Shown piece by piece: positions 42,141-51,995 of a DNA stretch of 64,000 nucleotides. Numbering within the stretch: the first letter of the stretch is position 1; each line of letters starts with the position of its first letter. The position numbers and the translations under genes are program-made. The stretch comes from Levilactobacillus brevis ATCC 14869 = DSM 20054 (GTDB lineage Bacteria > Bacillota > Bacilli > Lactobacillales > Lactobacillaceae): positions 434,001-498,000 of the forward strand of contig NZ_AZCP01000002.1 of assembly GCF_001433855.1 (NCBI RefSeq). Direction: 5' to 3'. Under the pieces are notes generated by a model that did not search any database, was not told the DNA's origin, and saw nothing but the letters and a program-made list of their open reading frames with translations.

Positions 42141-42923
42141 TTAATGCGGTGCTTTCGTTAACAGGTTTGTCTTAATGGCTTTTATCTGAGCCGGACTCAG
42201 TTTCAGTCCGTGTTTAACATACTTATCCATCGATCCGTATTGTTGATTAATTTGCTTGTAAAAGGAATTCAGCAGTGTTGGCTTGGCCCAAGTTACGCCT
42301 AATTGCGTGTTCGACAACAAATAATCTCGTTGAATGTCTCGTTTGCTAACACCTAAGATACTATATAAAATGGCCGCCGCGGTCCCGGTACGATCCATGC
42401 CGTGTGAACAATGGAATAGTAACGCCCCACGCTTGTTTTCAGCAATCTGAATCAGCAGACTACGATAACTCCGTTTGGCCGCCGCTTTATGGGCCATATC
42501 ATCATACATTCCTTGGTCATCATCATCATAGTTCGAGCGAGTCCCTAGAACCGAGGCCTGGAGGTATTTGACACCTTCAATAACCGGATCAGGCTTTTTC
42601 ATGATTTGCTCTGTTGTTCGCAGATCAACGATCTCGGTGAGCTGATGGTTGACCTGTAAGTTGAGCACATCGGTTGCCGTCATTTTCTCCAATGAGGCAC
42701 TTCGTAAAACCTTCCCCATTTTCACCCGTTGGCCGGACTTGGTTCGGTACCCACCAAGATCACGCATGTTTTCCCCGCCCTCTAAGTGAATGGGCCGATT
42801 AACCTTTTGTGAAATTGCCGGCTGAAGTTGCGAATCTTTTGCGGTTGCGGCGTAGGCTGGTGTCACCGCAGTGGCCATAATAGCGGCACACCCCAGTGTT
42901 GTCAGTACTGTCTGAAATCGCAT
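42141..42923 (-). CDS. Secreted tyrosine-phosphatase-like protein
   Basis: A 260-residue Tyr_phosphatase3 protein with a signal peptide (cleavage near AYA/A, residue 25). ENMRDLGGYRT and the P-loop HCSHGMDRTG (Cys172) are the family signatures. It is the exported paralogue of the cytoplasmic phosphatase at the end of the eut operon. The likely role is dephosphorylation of an external lipid or protein. No operon partner. Confidence 0.87.
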   Translation of the reverse strand: MRFQTVLTTLGCAAIMATAVTPAYAATAKDSQLQPAISQKVNRPIHLEGGENMRDLGGYRTKSGQRVKMGKVLRSASLEKMTATDVLNLQVNHQLTEIVDLRTTEQIMKKPDPVIEGVKYLQASVLGTRSNYDDDDQGMYDDMAHKAAAKRSYRSLLIQIAENKRGALLFHCSHGMDRTGTAAAILYSILGVSKRDIQRDYLLSNTQLGVTWAKPTLLNSFYKQINQQYGSMDKYVKHGLKLSPAQIKAIKTNLLTKAPH

Positions 42924-43088
42924 ATATCTTATATCCCCTTTCTGAATAATTTCAGCATACCAAGTAGGTGTAAAGAGCGAATAAAGATGCTGTAAGAATT
43001 ACGTATGGGTTCTATTGATTTCGTAATACGACGACCGACAAAAAACTTGGTCATCAACTTTGATGGCCAAGCTTTTTGACTGCAACTT

Positions 43089-43844
43089 TTAGTTGGCGAT
43101 AGTTTCGCCCCATTTTTTAAGTAAGAAAATATTAATGATTGCTTCAACAATGGCTAATCCCAAGAAAATCGAAATCATGAAAATAAATGGACTGTAGTCC
43201 CCCTGAAAAGAAACACCAAAGTGCGAAACCAGTTCAATGAGATAAACTAATACCCGCACCACTAGATAGATAATTAACAGGTATAGAATCGCATTAACAA
43301 TTCGCCGGCCAATATTCGGCAAGAAGCTCCCGGTCGTTCGAACCACTAGGTGTGCAAAAGAAATGGTCGTCCAGATTAAGATCATCAAAACCAGAACTAA
43401 GATGATCAACAAACCCGTTACGATTAAAGCCTTCTGTATGGGAACATTTCCCACACCGTGTGTCAAATCCATCAAAAATTTATGATCGATTCGCGCTGAA
43501 ATTCCCATTAGAACTAGATGAATTAGCCCGAAATACACAAAGGCACTTAATGAAGCCAGTAAGTTGGTCAGATAGAGCTTCATATCACTGACTGGGATTA
43601 ATCGGAATGTATCTCGCGTATAGACATGTTCATTATCAATAGCTAGCAAGATCCAGACTACCATGGATGCCGAGCCTAACCAACTTTCCGTGACGCTAAA
43701 AACTTGTCCACTGCTAATTCCAGTAGTAAACCACGACCACAGTAAGGACACGAAGATAGCAGCCAGACTCAGACCAGCCACGTAGTTCATCTTCCGGAAA
43801 CGTTGCATTCCCAATACTTTAAATAACGATCCAAAACTAGTCAT
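43089..43844 (-). CDS. ABC transporter permease, about six TM segments
   Basis: A ~251-residue integral membrane protein. It starts at 43844 inside the end of the ATPase gene (8-base overlap), which sets the start. No family signature beyond the ABC-2-like membrane layout. With the ATPase and a GntR/YtrA-type regulator it forms a three-gene module like Bacillus ytrA operons, usually answering cell-envelope stress or peptide antibiotics. Confidence 0.8.
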   Translation of the reverse strand: MTSFGSLFKVLGMQRFRKMNYVAGLSLAAIFVSLLWSWFTTGISSGQVFSVTESWLGSASMVVWILLAIDNEHVYTRDTFRLIPVSDMKLYLTNLLASLSAFVYFGLIHLVLMGISARIDHKFLMDLTHGVGNVPIQKALIVTGLLIILVLVLMILIWTTISFAHLVVRTTGSFLPNIGRRIVNAILYLLIIYLVVRVLVYLIELVSHFGVSFQGDYSPFIFMISIFLGLAIVEAIINIFLLKKWGETIAN

Positions 43845-44547
43845 GACTGACGCCCCCCTCATATAAGCTCTCGTAGTAAGCCTCGATACCGATACCGTAA
43901 TCTTCTCGAATCTCGTCACTTAATTTATGAGCGTAAATGGCTTGATCCTTGACGATCACCACTTCATCCAGAATTGGTGCAATCTCTGAGACGTAGTGAT
44001 CACTAATGACCATCGTGGCATCTGTTGGTTTCCATTTCAAAATACTGCTGATGATCTTCTTCCGACTCATGCTATCAATCCCACTGAATGGTTCATCCAA
44101 CAAGTATAGCTGTGTCTGACGTGCCAGAGTTAACGCAATAATAACCTTTTCCTTCATCCCTTTAGACAGCGCCGACAACTTCAATGTCGTATCGATTTGT
44201 AAGAAAGTGACCAGTTCTTCAAACCGCTGCCCATCAAAATCTGGATAGACGGTTCGATAGAAATTAACAACCCGTTCTACCTTGGTGTTAGCTGAAAATC
44301 CCCGCAACTGTTCCGTAAAACTCACGTGACGTTTGTGCTGGGCCATAGCCGTATCACCACAAACCGCAATTGACCCTTGCCCCTTGGCACTTCCAGTGAT
44401 CAAACGCATCAAGGTCGTTTTACCAGCACCGTTTTCACCCAATAATCCGACAATTTTTCCCGTCGCTAATGTCAGATCGACCCCTTGTAAAATCGTTTTT
44501 AAATTTCGCTTATAAGATACTTGTTCCATAGCCAATACATTAGTCAT
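43837..44547 (-). CDS. ABC transporter ATPase (YtrB-like)
   Basis: A 236-residue ATPase: Walker A GENGAGKTT, Walker B LYLLDEPFSGID, and a weak signature LSKGMKEKVIIALTLA. Start at 44547, overlapping the regulator gene's stop by 8 bases. Works with the downstream permease. Confidence 0.88.
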   Translation of the reverse strand: MTNVLAMEQVSYKRNLKTILQGVDLTLATGKIVGLLGENGAGKTTLMRLITGSAKGQGSIAVCGDTAMAQHKRHVSFTEQLRGFSANTKVERVVNFYRTVYPDFDGQRFEELVTFLQIDTTLKLSALSKGMKEKVIIALTLARQTQLYLLDEPFSGIDSMSRKKIISSILKWKPTDATMVISDHYVSEIAPILDEVVIVKDQAIYAHKLSDEIREDYGIGIEAYYESLYEGGVSHD

Positions 44548-44914
44548 GCTGTTGCCCCCTCTGTGCAATGTAGCGCTTCAAACTCGCGATGATTTCCTCA
44601 TCGGTTAAATTCAATGCGTGTAATTGTTCATAAACGCGCTCCAACTGTTCCATGACTAACTGCTCCTTTAAATGGGTAATTCGTTGCTCATCCATTGTGA
44701 CGAAGTTCCCCTTTCCCCGTTTAGATTCAATAATCCCCTCCGTGATCATTTCCCCGAGTGCCCGCTGAACTGTATTGACGTTCACCGTCAAGTCTACCGC
44801 CAGTTGGCGAACAGCCGGCAATTTATCCCCTGGTGCCAGCTGACCGATTATCATTTCATGATAAAGATACGTTTTAATCTGATAGTAAATTGGAACTTTA
44901 TCATCAAACTCCAT
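44540..44914 (-). CDS. GntR-family regulator (YtrA subfamily)
   Basis: A ~124-residue regulator with a GntR winged helix (DKLPAVRQLAVDLTVNVNTVQRAL) and the short dimerisation tail of the YtrA type. The start at 44914 is set by the ribosome binding site GGGAGG. It probably represses its own ABC operon. Confidence 0.9.
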   Translation of the reverse strand: MEFDDKVPIYYQIKTYLYHEMIIGQLAPGDKLPAVRQLAVDLTVNVNTVQRALGEMITEGIIESKRGKGNFVTMDEQRITHLKEQLVMEQLERVYEQLHALNLTDEEIIASLKRYIAQRGQQHD

Positions 44915-45125
44915 CCGTTCTACCTCCCTAGTGTTATATTTTACTATTACACTATAACATGAATGCATTTGTATCGCAACCCGAAGTAACGACTAATTCG
45001 GACCGATGATAAGTCGCTAGTTACCTGTCCACCGTAATTTTCCATGTACGCCATCTTCATTTGGGCGTATACTGTCAAGTGTTAAGTTAACCAACAAACT
45101 CTTTTGTAAAGCGAGTCCTGACACG

Positions 45126-46088
45126 ATGAAACCCCACCAAGTCCCCCAATTTTTGTTTAAATACCGGGTCGTTGTGATGGCAGCCGCTATTGTTGTTCTC
45201 GGGCTAACTGGTATGTTCAGTGTCCACGCCCATCAACAACGACTGACGCAAGCTGATACGGTTGCTGCCAATCAAGCAGCTACGCCACACCAAATTAAAC
45301 AGCAACAGCGCCATCTCAAAACCCGCCTAAAAACATACTTAACCCACATCACCGCCGATGGCACGACCAGTGTGAGCTTCTACAACTTAGGACCAATCGC
45401 GGGTAGTTCGGCCGCCAAATCTCCGCTTGCCCGTCAATTTTACCGCCGCGGTCAATTGGCAGTTTCTGCCAACGCCCATACCCCCGTTGTTTCGGCTAGT
45501 ACATATAAACTATTCATTGCGGCCTATCTGTTTCATCTCAATCATCAGGGCCAATACACGTGGGACACGACCAGCCAAGATGGCTTTCATCGGATGATTG
45601 TGAACAGTGAAAATGACTTTGCTGAGGGCATTTTAGATACGTACGGCTTAGCTGGCATCGATAATTATATCGGTAGTCAAGACTATTACGCACCGATGTT
45701 CATTGCCAATCAAGAAGCTATGACAACCGCCGCGAGTCTAACCAAACTCTTGGTCCGCTTAGATCGTGCGCAAGCCCCCTTTAATCATGCCCACGATCGG
45801 TCGTGGCTACTGTCTCTCATGAAACAACAGGTTTACCGGACTGGGATTCCAGCAGGCGCCAGTGCCGCTAAAACCGGCACAACCGTTGCTGATAAAGTTG
45901 GGTTTCTCGGCGATACCAACAACGATGCCGCAATTGTAACCTTGCCTAACGGGCAGCGTTACGTCCTTGTGATCATGACTCATGGTCACGGGCAAACTGG
46001 CTTTAGTGGCTTCCCTCGAATGGCCAAAATCACGACGCACATTCAGAAATTAATGTATGGGACCACTGCTACTCAAAAATTGCATTAG
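45126..46088 (+). CDS. Beta-lactamase-fold serine hydrolase, membrane-anchored
   Basis: A 320-residue extracellular protein with an N-terminal membrane anchor (residues ~13-35). The penicillin-recognising fold is shown by STYK (Ser125/Lys128), NSEND (in place of SDN) and KTGT with the following ADKVGFLGD. Similar lactobacillus proteins are annotated as class A beta-lactamase-like; more likely a peptidoglycan-related hydrolase than a resistance enzyme. Confidence 0.85.
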   Translation: MKPHQVPQFLFKYRVVVMAAAIVVLGLTGMFSVHAHQQRLTQADTVAANQAATPHQIKQQQRHLKTRLKTYLTHITADGTTSVSFYNLGPIAGSSAAKSPLARQFYRRGQLAVSANAHTPVVSASTYKLFIAAYLFHLNHQGQYTWDTTSQDGFHRMIVNSENDFAEGILDTYGLAGIDNYIGSQDYYAPMFIANQEAMTTAASLTKLLVRLDRAQAPFNHAHDRSWLLSLMKQQVYRTGIPAGASAAKTGTTVADKVGFLGDTNNDAAIVTLPNGQRYVLVIMTHGHGQTGFSGFPRMAKITTHIQKLMYGTTATQKLH

Positions 46089-46100
46089 CGACTATTACCA

Positions 46101-46141
46101 AAAAGGACCTATCACGTTCAACACGTGGTAGATCCTTTTTT
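46101..46141. terminator. Bidirectional terminator
   Basis: AAAAAGGACCTATCACGT pairs with ACGTGGTAGATCCTTTTT around a short loop, between convergent genes. Confidence 0.8.
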
Positions 46142-46153
46142 AATACACCTATT

Positions 46154-46627
46154 CTAATCGGGCTGTAACGCCGTCACAATCGCTGGTTCAATTTTCTCTG
46201 GCTTGGTTGTGGGGGCGTACCGTGCAATGAGCTGTCCGTCACGATCAATAAGAAACTTCGTAAAGTTCCATTTGATTCGACCGTGACCCGCTGTTTCCTT
46301 GAGGTACGTGAATAACGGATCTTCATCTGCCCCATTGACTTGAATTTTTTTCGTCATGGGAAAGGTTACCCCATAATGAACCTGACAAAAATCACTGGTT
46401 GCCTCATCCGAGTCTAGTTCCTGATGAAATTGGTTGGACGGCAAGCCCAAAACTTCAAGACCCTGACTATGATATCGCTGATACAAGTCTTCTAGCCCCA
46501 CCAGTTGTGGTGCCAGTCCACATTTACTAGCCGTATTCACAATCAGTACGACTTTTCCCCGATAGTCTGCCAAATTGAGCGGTTGACCACTCATTTCAGT
46601 TTCTTGGAAATCGTAAATCATCGTCAT
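46154..46627 (-). CDS. Glutathione-peroxidase-family thiol peroxidase
   Basis: A 157-residue GPx-family protein. The peroxidatic Cys36 lies in NTASKCGLAP, with the Gln of LPSNQF (residue ~66) and the Trp/Asn of KWNFTKFLID completing the active site. Cys (not selenocysteine), so probably thioredoxin-dependent. Start at 46627. Confidence 0.92.
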   Translation of the reverse strand: MTMIYDFQETEMSGQPLNLADYRGKVVLIVNTASKCGLAPQLVGLEDLYQRYHSQGLEVLGLPSNQFHQELDSDEATSDFCQVHYGVTFPMTKKIQVNGADEDPLFTYLKETAGHGRIKWNFTKFLIDRDGQLIARYAPTTKPEKIEPAIVTALQPD

Positions 46628-46715
46628 TAGCACCCAGTCCTTTCTACAATTCATGAGTTGCTTACGACATTATCATACACGTTTCTTTTCGTTCTGGCTT
46701 GTCATTTGCTGCTAA

Positions 46716-47468
46716 CTATCTTATGGCATCAATCTGCTCGACAACAGCGGCAGCGGTGGGGGCACACTGAATCATCATGGTCCGCCCCAAATCCGCTAAG
46801 GCTGGCTTACTAGTAACCCATATGCTCAGTTGTGCTTGTGCTAACATGGCCAAATCATTTTGATCATTACCAAACGCTGCATATTTTCGAATCCCTAAGC
46901 GCGCTAATGTCGTTGCCTTATTGATTCCTGCCGCCGTAATATCTAGATTAGCTTCCCCAGTATGTGCAATCACTGTCAGCCCCGACTGATCCTGTAAGCT
47001 AGTTGTCAGATCGGCAAGGTGGGTTAACGGAATATTTAGTAAAATAATTTTAATTGCTGATGTAATCATCGACAATTCCTGTTTTTGAGCTAAATGAGCA
47101 GGATCTAACTGACGTAAAATTAGGTTATCAGTAGTCACCCGTGCCGCATAATCCCACTCACTATCAACGACATAATCTAACTGGTAACGATCAATCATAG
47201 CCGTTAGTTGTTTCAAATGGCTGGATGATAATGGCGCCATAATTTGAACTTGCCCCTGATTAGCGACTAAAGCACCATTCGCACCAATTAGTAGTTGATC
47301 GGTAAATGCCGGAATAATAGGTAACAGATCCCGAATTGGCCGCGCCGAAGCAAAAATAACGCGTTTCCCCCGGGCTTGTAATCGCCGAATCGCTGCCACA
47401 ATCGGTGCTTCAATTACCTGCCCATTAAAACTCAACGTACCATCCACGTCAAAGACGACTGCTTCCAT
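46716..47468 (-). CDS. HAD-family (Cof-type) sugar/nucleotide phosphatase
   Basis: A 250-residue HAD hydrolase of the Cof subfamily (type IIB cap): DVDGTLSFNG (motif I), FASARP (motif II) and FGNDQNDLAMLAQA (motif IV). Substrate unknown. ATG at 47468 preferred over the adjacent GTG. Confidence 0.9.
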   Translation of the reverse strand: MEAVVFDVDGTLSFNGQVIEAPIVAAIRRLQARGKRVIFASARPIRDLLPIIPAFTDQLLIGANGALVANQGQVQIMAPLSSSHLKQLTAMIDRYQLDYVVDSEWDYAARVTTDNLILRQLDPAHLAQKQELSMITSAIKIILLNIPLTHLADLTTSLQDQSGLTVIAHTGEANLDITAAGINKATTLARLGIRKYAAFGNDQNDLAMLAQAQLSIWVTSKPALADLGRTMMIQCAPTAAAVVEQIDAIR

Positions 47469-47541
47469 CACTAGTCACTCCCCTTCAAAATTGGAGTATA
47501 CCATTATTGCATGCATTCATGCAAGATCACAATTTGTTAGT

Positions 47542-48717
47542 TTAGTGTTGTCGTCTGATTAACCACCAAAACGCCAATCCCATCCCCAAACTCAGCACCA
47601 AAAGATAGAGTGGCAGCCGGTTGATAGCACCATTGTGCCACCAACTCATTCCGTACGTTACTGCACTGACTAAGAGATAATACCCTAGGCTAAACCAACC
47701 ACTGGCGCTTCCCATCACTTGTTCGTAGCCCACTAACGCGCGATTCAAGGCGTTCGGCAAGGTAATATTGAATCCTAAAAAGGTTAAAAAAATGCCGATA
47801 ATCATCAAGGTAGCCTGATGCAGTGCAGCAGCACCCACTAAGCCAGCACTCATCACCATACTCACAATAAGTCCACCGCCGGTCACCTGTTCGGGCGTCC
47901 AACGATTCAGTAGTCGCCCGACAATGAGGGCCCCTAATAAGCTCGCTGTAGCTAACACGAGTCCCAACCAGCCGTAAGCCACTGCCGAATAGCCAAAGTG
48001 GGTCATAAAAACAAATGGGGCTTCGGCGTAGTAACTAAACAAGGCGCCGTTAATCCCCCCAATTAATAGACCATAACCCCACACAACCGGGTCCGTCAAT
48101 AACCGCTGCACCACTAGGCGTTGCTTAACGATGGGGGCATGGGTTGTTAATTGACGGGTCTCCGGCAAACCTGCTTGCGCGAGTAATCCCACGACGATTG
48201 CCATCGTCACCAGCGTTGCAAAGACACCTCGATAACCGCTGATGGTTTGCATGATCCCACCGATTAACGGCCCCAAAGCTGGTGCCAAGGCCATAGCCGC
48301 ACTGGTTTTGGCAAAGACTTTGGCCCCCCTCACACCCGTAAAACTTTCGCGCATGATTGTCTGGGTGACGACCGACCCTGTACTAGCACCAAAGGCCTGA
48401 ACTAGTCGCCAAATCAATAATGTCGTGAAATGCGTACTAACCAATAGGCCGACATTGCCAACTAAATAGACGCCAATCCCAGTCAACATGGCTGGGCGTC
48501 GGCCCCAGTAATCGGCCAATTGACCCCAAACCAAGACACCAATGGCAAACGCAACAAAGTACGTGCTCATGGTCAGTTGGATTTGATTGGCACTCACGGC
48601 CAACACATGTTGTAACTGTGGCAGTACCGGTGTAAAGATTGACTCACTAATTTGGGGAAACCCCACTAAAACAATTACCAGTCCCAAAGAAGGACCTGAT
48701 TTTTGGACGCTTTTCAT
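47542..48717 (-). CDS. MFS multidrug exporter (Bcr/CflA type)
   Basis: A ~391-residue, 12-TM transporter: motif A is GQLADYWGRRPAML and the Bcr/CflA-typical RLVQAFGASTGSVVTQTIMRE follows. It probably exports drugs or amphiphiles. Ribosome binding site AAGGAG. Confidence 0.9.
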   Translation of the reverse strand: MKSVQKSGPSLGLVIVLVGFPQISESIFTPVLPQLQHVLAVSANQIQLTMSTYFVAFAIGVLVWGQLADYWGRRPAMLTGIGVYLVGNVGLLVSTHFTTLLIWRLVQAFGASTGSVVTQTIMRESFTGVRGAKVFAKTSAAMALAPALGPLIGGIMQTISGYRGVFATLVTMAIVVGLLAQAGLPETRQLTTHAPIVKQRLVVQRLLTDPVVWGYGLLIGGINGALFSYYAEAPFVFMTHFGYSAVAYGWLGLVLATASLLGALIVGRLLNRWTPEQVTGGGLIVSMVMSAGLVGAAALHQATLMIIGIFLTFLGFNITLPNALNRALVGYEQVMGSASGWFSLGYYLLVSAVTYGMSWWHNGAINRLPLYLLVLSLGMGLAFWWLIRRQH

Positions 48718-48895
48718 CATATTTCTCCTTAAAATTTACTCTACGGAAAAACGTCCGACACCATTTACGGGGGCACATACCATGATTTGTTCGATTCTCA
48801 CAGGCTCATCCACCCCTTTCGCTTAAGTATTCCCTTACCCTACTGGAAGGCGGGGGACTTGTCAATCACCAGCTCTGTTTAAGCCACCGCTCAAA

Positions 48896-48926
48896 AATGC
48901 CAGAACGCAACCGTCCTGGCATCTTG
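48896..48926 (-). terminator. Terminator of the downstream MFS-flanking region
   Basis: Inverted repeat GATGCCAG/CTGGCATT followed by TTTTG on the minus strand, just past the HAD gene stop at 48935. Confidence 0.65.
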
Positions 48927-48934
48927 GTATCTAC

Positions 48935-49741
48935 TTATAAAATAAAGGTTTCAATTGCATCAGCAACCCCGCGCTCGTAATCATGGGGCGTTACAAACTT
49001 AGCCACTTGCTTAACGTCATCAATGCCGTTAGCTACCGATACGGGTAATCCCACCTTGGTCAGCATGCCTAAATCATTCGCGTTATCACCAATTGCCATA
49101 ATTTCATCAGCCTTAATTCCCAGCTTGTCACCCAGGTCTAAGATCGCCCGCCCCTTATCCACACCGGCATGGTTGACTTCCATGTAAATTCCCGATGAAT
49201 ACGTACAATTAATTTCTGTAAACGCGGCTTTGATTGCCGCATAAACCCGTTGCCGGACCGTCACATCCGGATTCATAACGATAACCTTCATAATCTGCGC
49301 ATTTCTAAACTGGTCAAATGCGCCCGTCATCTCAGTGAAGGTCACCCCACGGGTTTGCAGGTAGGCGCGATCATCTGCTCGTGGCCGATAAATGAACAGA
49401 TGGTCCAGTGTATAAATATGAATATCCACATCAAACTCGCTCATGATGGCAAAAGCCTTGGCCGCTTCTTCATAGGGCATTTCATTGCTGACAATAACAC
49501 GATTGTCCTGATTTTCTACAACGACACCACCATTGTACGAAACGACATACTCGTTTGGTCGTTGGTAGAGGTTTAACGTCTTTAACAATGGTTGAATGGA
49601 TAGAAAACTCCGTCCGGTGTTCGGTACGAACTTGACCCCACGTTTAGAAGCTGCCGCAATGGCGGCGACGTTTGCCGATGAAATACTCCCATCCTGTCGT
49701 AACAGTGTTTCATCGAGATCACTGGTAATTATTTTGTACAC
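48935..49741 (-). CDS. HAD-family (Cof-type) phosphatase
   Basis: A 268-residue Cof-type HAD phosphatase: TSDLDETLLRQDG (motif I) and AIGDNANDLGMLTKV (motif IV). The likely start is GTG at 49741 (VYKIITSDLD), eight bases after AGGGAG; the open frame extends further without a ribosome site. Confidence 0.9.
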   Translation of the reverse strand: MYKIITSDLDETLLRQDGSISSANVAAIAAASKRGVKFVPNTGRSFLSIQPLLKTLNLYQRPNEYVVSYNGGVVVENQDNRVIVSNEMPYEEAAKAFAIMSEFDVDIHIYTLDHLFIYRPRADDRAYLQTRGVTFTEMTGAFDQFRNAQIMKVIVMNPDVTVRQRVYAAIKAAFTEINCTYSSGIYMEVNHAGVDKGRAILDLGDKLGIKADEIMAIGDNANDLGMLTKVGLPVSVANGIDDVKQVAKFVTPHDYERGVADAIETFIL

Positions 49742-49830
49742 GCGACTCGCTCCCTTGAATTCGTTTACACCCACTATACCATAGACAATCTTTGGAAACG
49801 AACGACGGCTTCATTTTCTAAAACCAAATA

Positions 49831-49857
49831 AAAAGCGCAGCCGCAGCTCCGCTCATC
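49831..49857 (-). terminator. Terminator after methionine aminopeptidase
   Basis: AGCG-AGC stem with matching GCT-CGCT around a TGCG loop, then TTTTTATTT on the minus strand; immediately after the map stop. Confidence 0.55.
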
Positions 49858-49861
49858 AACT

Positions 49862-50650
49862 CTATTTCAATAAATACGGTGCATCCATGACCGGATCAAC
49901 TGAGGTCAAAATCTTTGGCCCATCATCTGTCACCACTAACGTGTGCTCATATTGACAGCTAAGACTACCATCTAAAGTACGAATCGTCCACCCATCATCC
50001 GCTGGATCGCCACAACGCCAATCACCAATATTAATCATCGGTTCGATTGTAATCGTCATGCCTGCTTTCAATCGCGTACCATGTCCGGCCTTGCCATAGT
50101 GGGGAACATCGGGTTCCTCATGCATAGTGGGCCCAATGCCATGACCAATGTATTCACGAACGACTCCATAGCCCATTTGATTTTCAGCGTAATCTTGGAT
50201 GGCAAACCCAATATCACCAATTCGATTGCCAACGACGGCTTGATCAATCCCCAGATACAAGGCTTTAAGGGTCACATCCATCAGCTTTTGCACGGCAGGA
50301 CTTGCCGTGCCAGCAACAAATGCATGGCAGGCATCGCTTAAATATCCATGATAATCGATGACCGTATCGACCTTAATTAAGTCACCATCATGAATTAAGA
50401 TATCCTTACTGGGACAACCGTGACACACCATATCGTTGACACTCACACACGTTGAATACTTGTAGCCTTCAAAGTTTAGCTCACCAGGTGTCGCATCATG
50501 ATCAATAATATATTGGTAACTAAAATGATCAATGTCCCACGTCGTCATCCCTGGTTTGATGTAGGTTGCTAATTCATGAAACAGCCCCGCCAAAATATCA
50601 CCAGCTGCCTGCATGCCATCAATTTCCCGTTGCGATTTAAGTGCTATCAT
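49862..50650 (-). CDS. map: Methionine aminopeptidase, type I
   Basis: A 262-residue enzyme that removes initiator methionine. Metal ligands lie in VDTVIDYHGYLSDACHAF, the GHGIGPTMHEEPDVP histidine region and ITIEPM. The start at 50650 follows AGGAGG. The longer open frame would begin inside that ribosome site. Confidence 0.94.
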   Translation of the reverse strand: MIALKSQREIDGMQAAGDILAGLFHELATYIKPGMTTWDIDHFSYQYIIDHDATPGELNFEGYKYSTCVSVNDMVCHGCPSKDILIHDGDLIKVDTVIDYHGYLSDACHAFVAGTASPAVQKLMDVTLKALYLGIDQAVVGNRIGDIGFAIQDYAENQMGYGVVREYIGHGIGPTMHEEPDVPHYGKAGHGTRLKAGMTITIEPMINIGDWRCGDPADDGWTIRTLDGSLSCQYEHTLVVTDDGPKILTSVDPVMDAPYLLK

Positions 50651-50707
50651 GAGTCCTCCTGAAAATTCCATTCGTTTCTTTCTAGTATACCCTTATTTGC
50701 CGAAAAT

Positions 50708-50744
50708 AAAAAAGCACCGATCACCTCCCGGATGACCGATGCTT
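50708..50744 (-). terminator. Terminator after the repeat-containing secreted protein
   Basis: GCATCGGTCA/TGATCGGTGC stem with a GC-rich loop followed by TTTTTTATTTT on the minus strand. Confidence 0.75.
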
Positions 50745-50791
50745 CACTCCCCCTATCTCAATGACCATATCAATGCTGGTTAATTCCCCAA

Positions 50792-51496
50792 TTAATCAGC
50801 ATTCATGAATTGGCCATTAGTCAAATCACGTTGCAGCACCCAGCCATGGCCGGATACGTAGCTAAAGGCTACGGTCTTCTTAGCAGCGTTCTTCAGCTTA
50901 GCTTGCTTCGTCACTTTGTAAGTCGTGGCGGCCTTCAGTTTGCCGTTCGTCGTTAACGTCATCGTTGGCCGATCAGCGGCAACTGCGGCTTTATATACGA
51001 CTGGACGGGCATCCTTGGTATGTACCGTCTTCGCTTTTTTAAGCGCCGTCACTGAGACGATCGTATACTTGGTTGCTGTCTTCTTAACCCCACTAGCGGC
51101 TTTAAACTTGCCAGCCGTTAGCTTGCTAGAAACAACCCAGCCTTGGCCTTTAACATAACTGTACTTCTGACTCTTCTTAGCGTTGATCTTTACCTTAACT
51201 TGCTTGGTAACCTTGTAAGTTGTCCCGGCCTTCAGCTTCCCCTTAGCTGTTAACGTCATCGTTGGCCGATCAGCACCCATAACGGCTTTGTATACAACTG
51301 GCTTAGCGTCCTTAGTATGGTACGTCTTCGCCGTCTTATAAAAACTGGAAGATAAAATCGTATACGTTTGTTTCTTAACACTTGCCTGCGTGGTCGTTGC
51401 TGTTGTCGTCTTCGCTGAAACTGGTGCAGCAACTGCCAATGGTGCCATCAAGGCTAATGCGGTCAAAACTGTTAGTGTCTTTTTCAAAATATCCAC
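50792..51496 (-). CDS. Secreted protein with two ~80-residue SH3-like surface repeats
   Basis: A 234-residue exported protein (signal peptide to about ASA/K, residue ~28). The rest is two tandem, closely similar units, each with HTKDA(K/R)PVVYKA, ADRPTMTLT and TYKVTKQ and ending in a GWV(L/V) segment (roughly 45-130 and 140-225). This is the kind of short beta-repeat found in lactobacillus wall-bound proteins. Function unknown. Alone in its unit. Confidence 0.8.
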   Translation of the reverse strand: MDILKKTLTVLTALALMAPLAVAAPVSAKTTTATTTQASVKKQTYTILSSSFYKTAKTYHTKDAKPVVYKAVMGADRPTMTLTAKGKLKAGTTYKVTKQVKVKINAKKSQKYSYVKGQGWVVSSKLTAGKFKAASGVKKTATKYTIVSVTALKKAKTVHTKDARPVVYKAAVAADRPTMTLTTNGKLKAATTYKVTKQAKLKNAAKKTVAFSYVSGHGWVLQRDLTNGQFMNAD

Positions 51497-51995
51497 TCCC
51501 CTAAATCAAAGATTACATTTATTTTAGTTATATTACAGCAATGTGTCAATAGCGTTTTAATTGTAATATTTTTAAAATATTCTAAAGCTCGCCTGCCATC
51601 ATCAGCATGCTGGTTGCCACTAATCATCGAAATCCACTAAACTGCCAGTATTCATTTAAAGGAGGAATCATGATGGATGGTACTTAGCAAACAACTGACC
51701 GGAGCATTGATATTCTACAGCTTAAACACACATTACCCACACACAGAATCCCTTTGGAAATTTGATTCTAATTAATATTTCCGGCTTGTCTTGGAATGAA
51801 TTGCAAGGATTCACACCCCAAAGATTACCGCACATTATTGGCTATGGCTTTGCGGGCATCGTTTTGGAAGGTTGCCTAGTATAGGTAGTCCTTGTTATCG
51901 TTAAATTTCGTTACTTTTTTTACTTGGGTAGCTGGGATCGGCCTCGCCATTCGGCTGGTTAAATTCGGTTTGATGGTCTGGCTAGGTTCATCAAC
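51497..51995. other. Intergenic region with gene debris
   Basis: It holds the promoter of the secreted-repeat gene on the minus side and remains of a membrane-protein gene on the plus side (see 51670-52016). Nothing else is recognised. Confidence 0.5.

Noticed and set aside
42929-43150. 73-residue minus-strand frame between the phosphatase and the ABC permease
   Set aside because: Overlaps the permease gene in another frame, lacks a ribosome site and has no domain.
45126-46088. Beta-lactam resistance gene
   Set aside because: The SxxK/KTGT motifs show the fold, but the SDN motif is altered, it is membrane-anchored and similar proteins are common in lactobacilli, so resistance is not supported.
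50792-51496. DNA-level tandem repeats as a mobile or CRISPR element
   Set aside because: The two repeat units encode a continuous protein with a signal peptide; they are protein domain repeats, not a spacer-repeat array.
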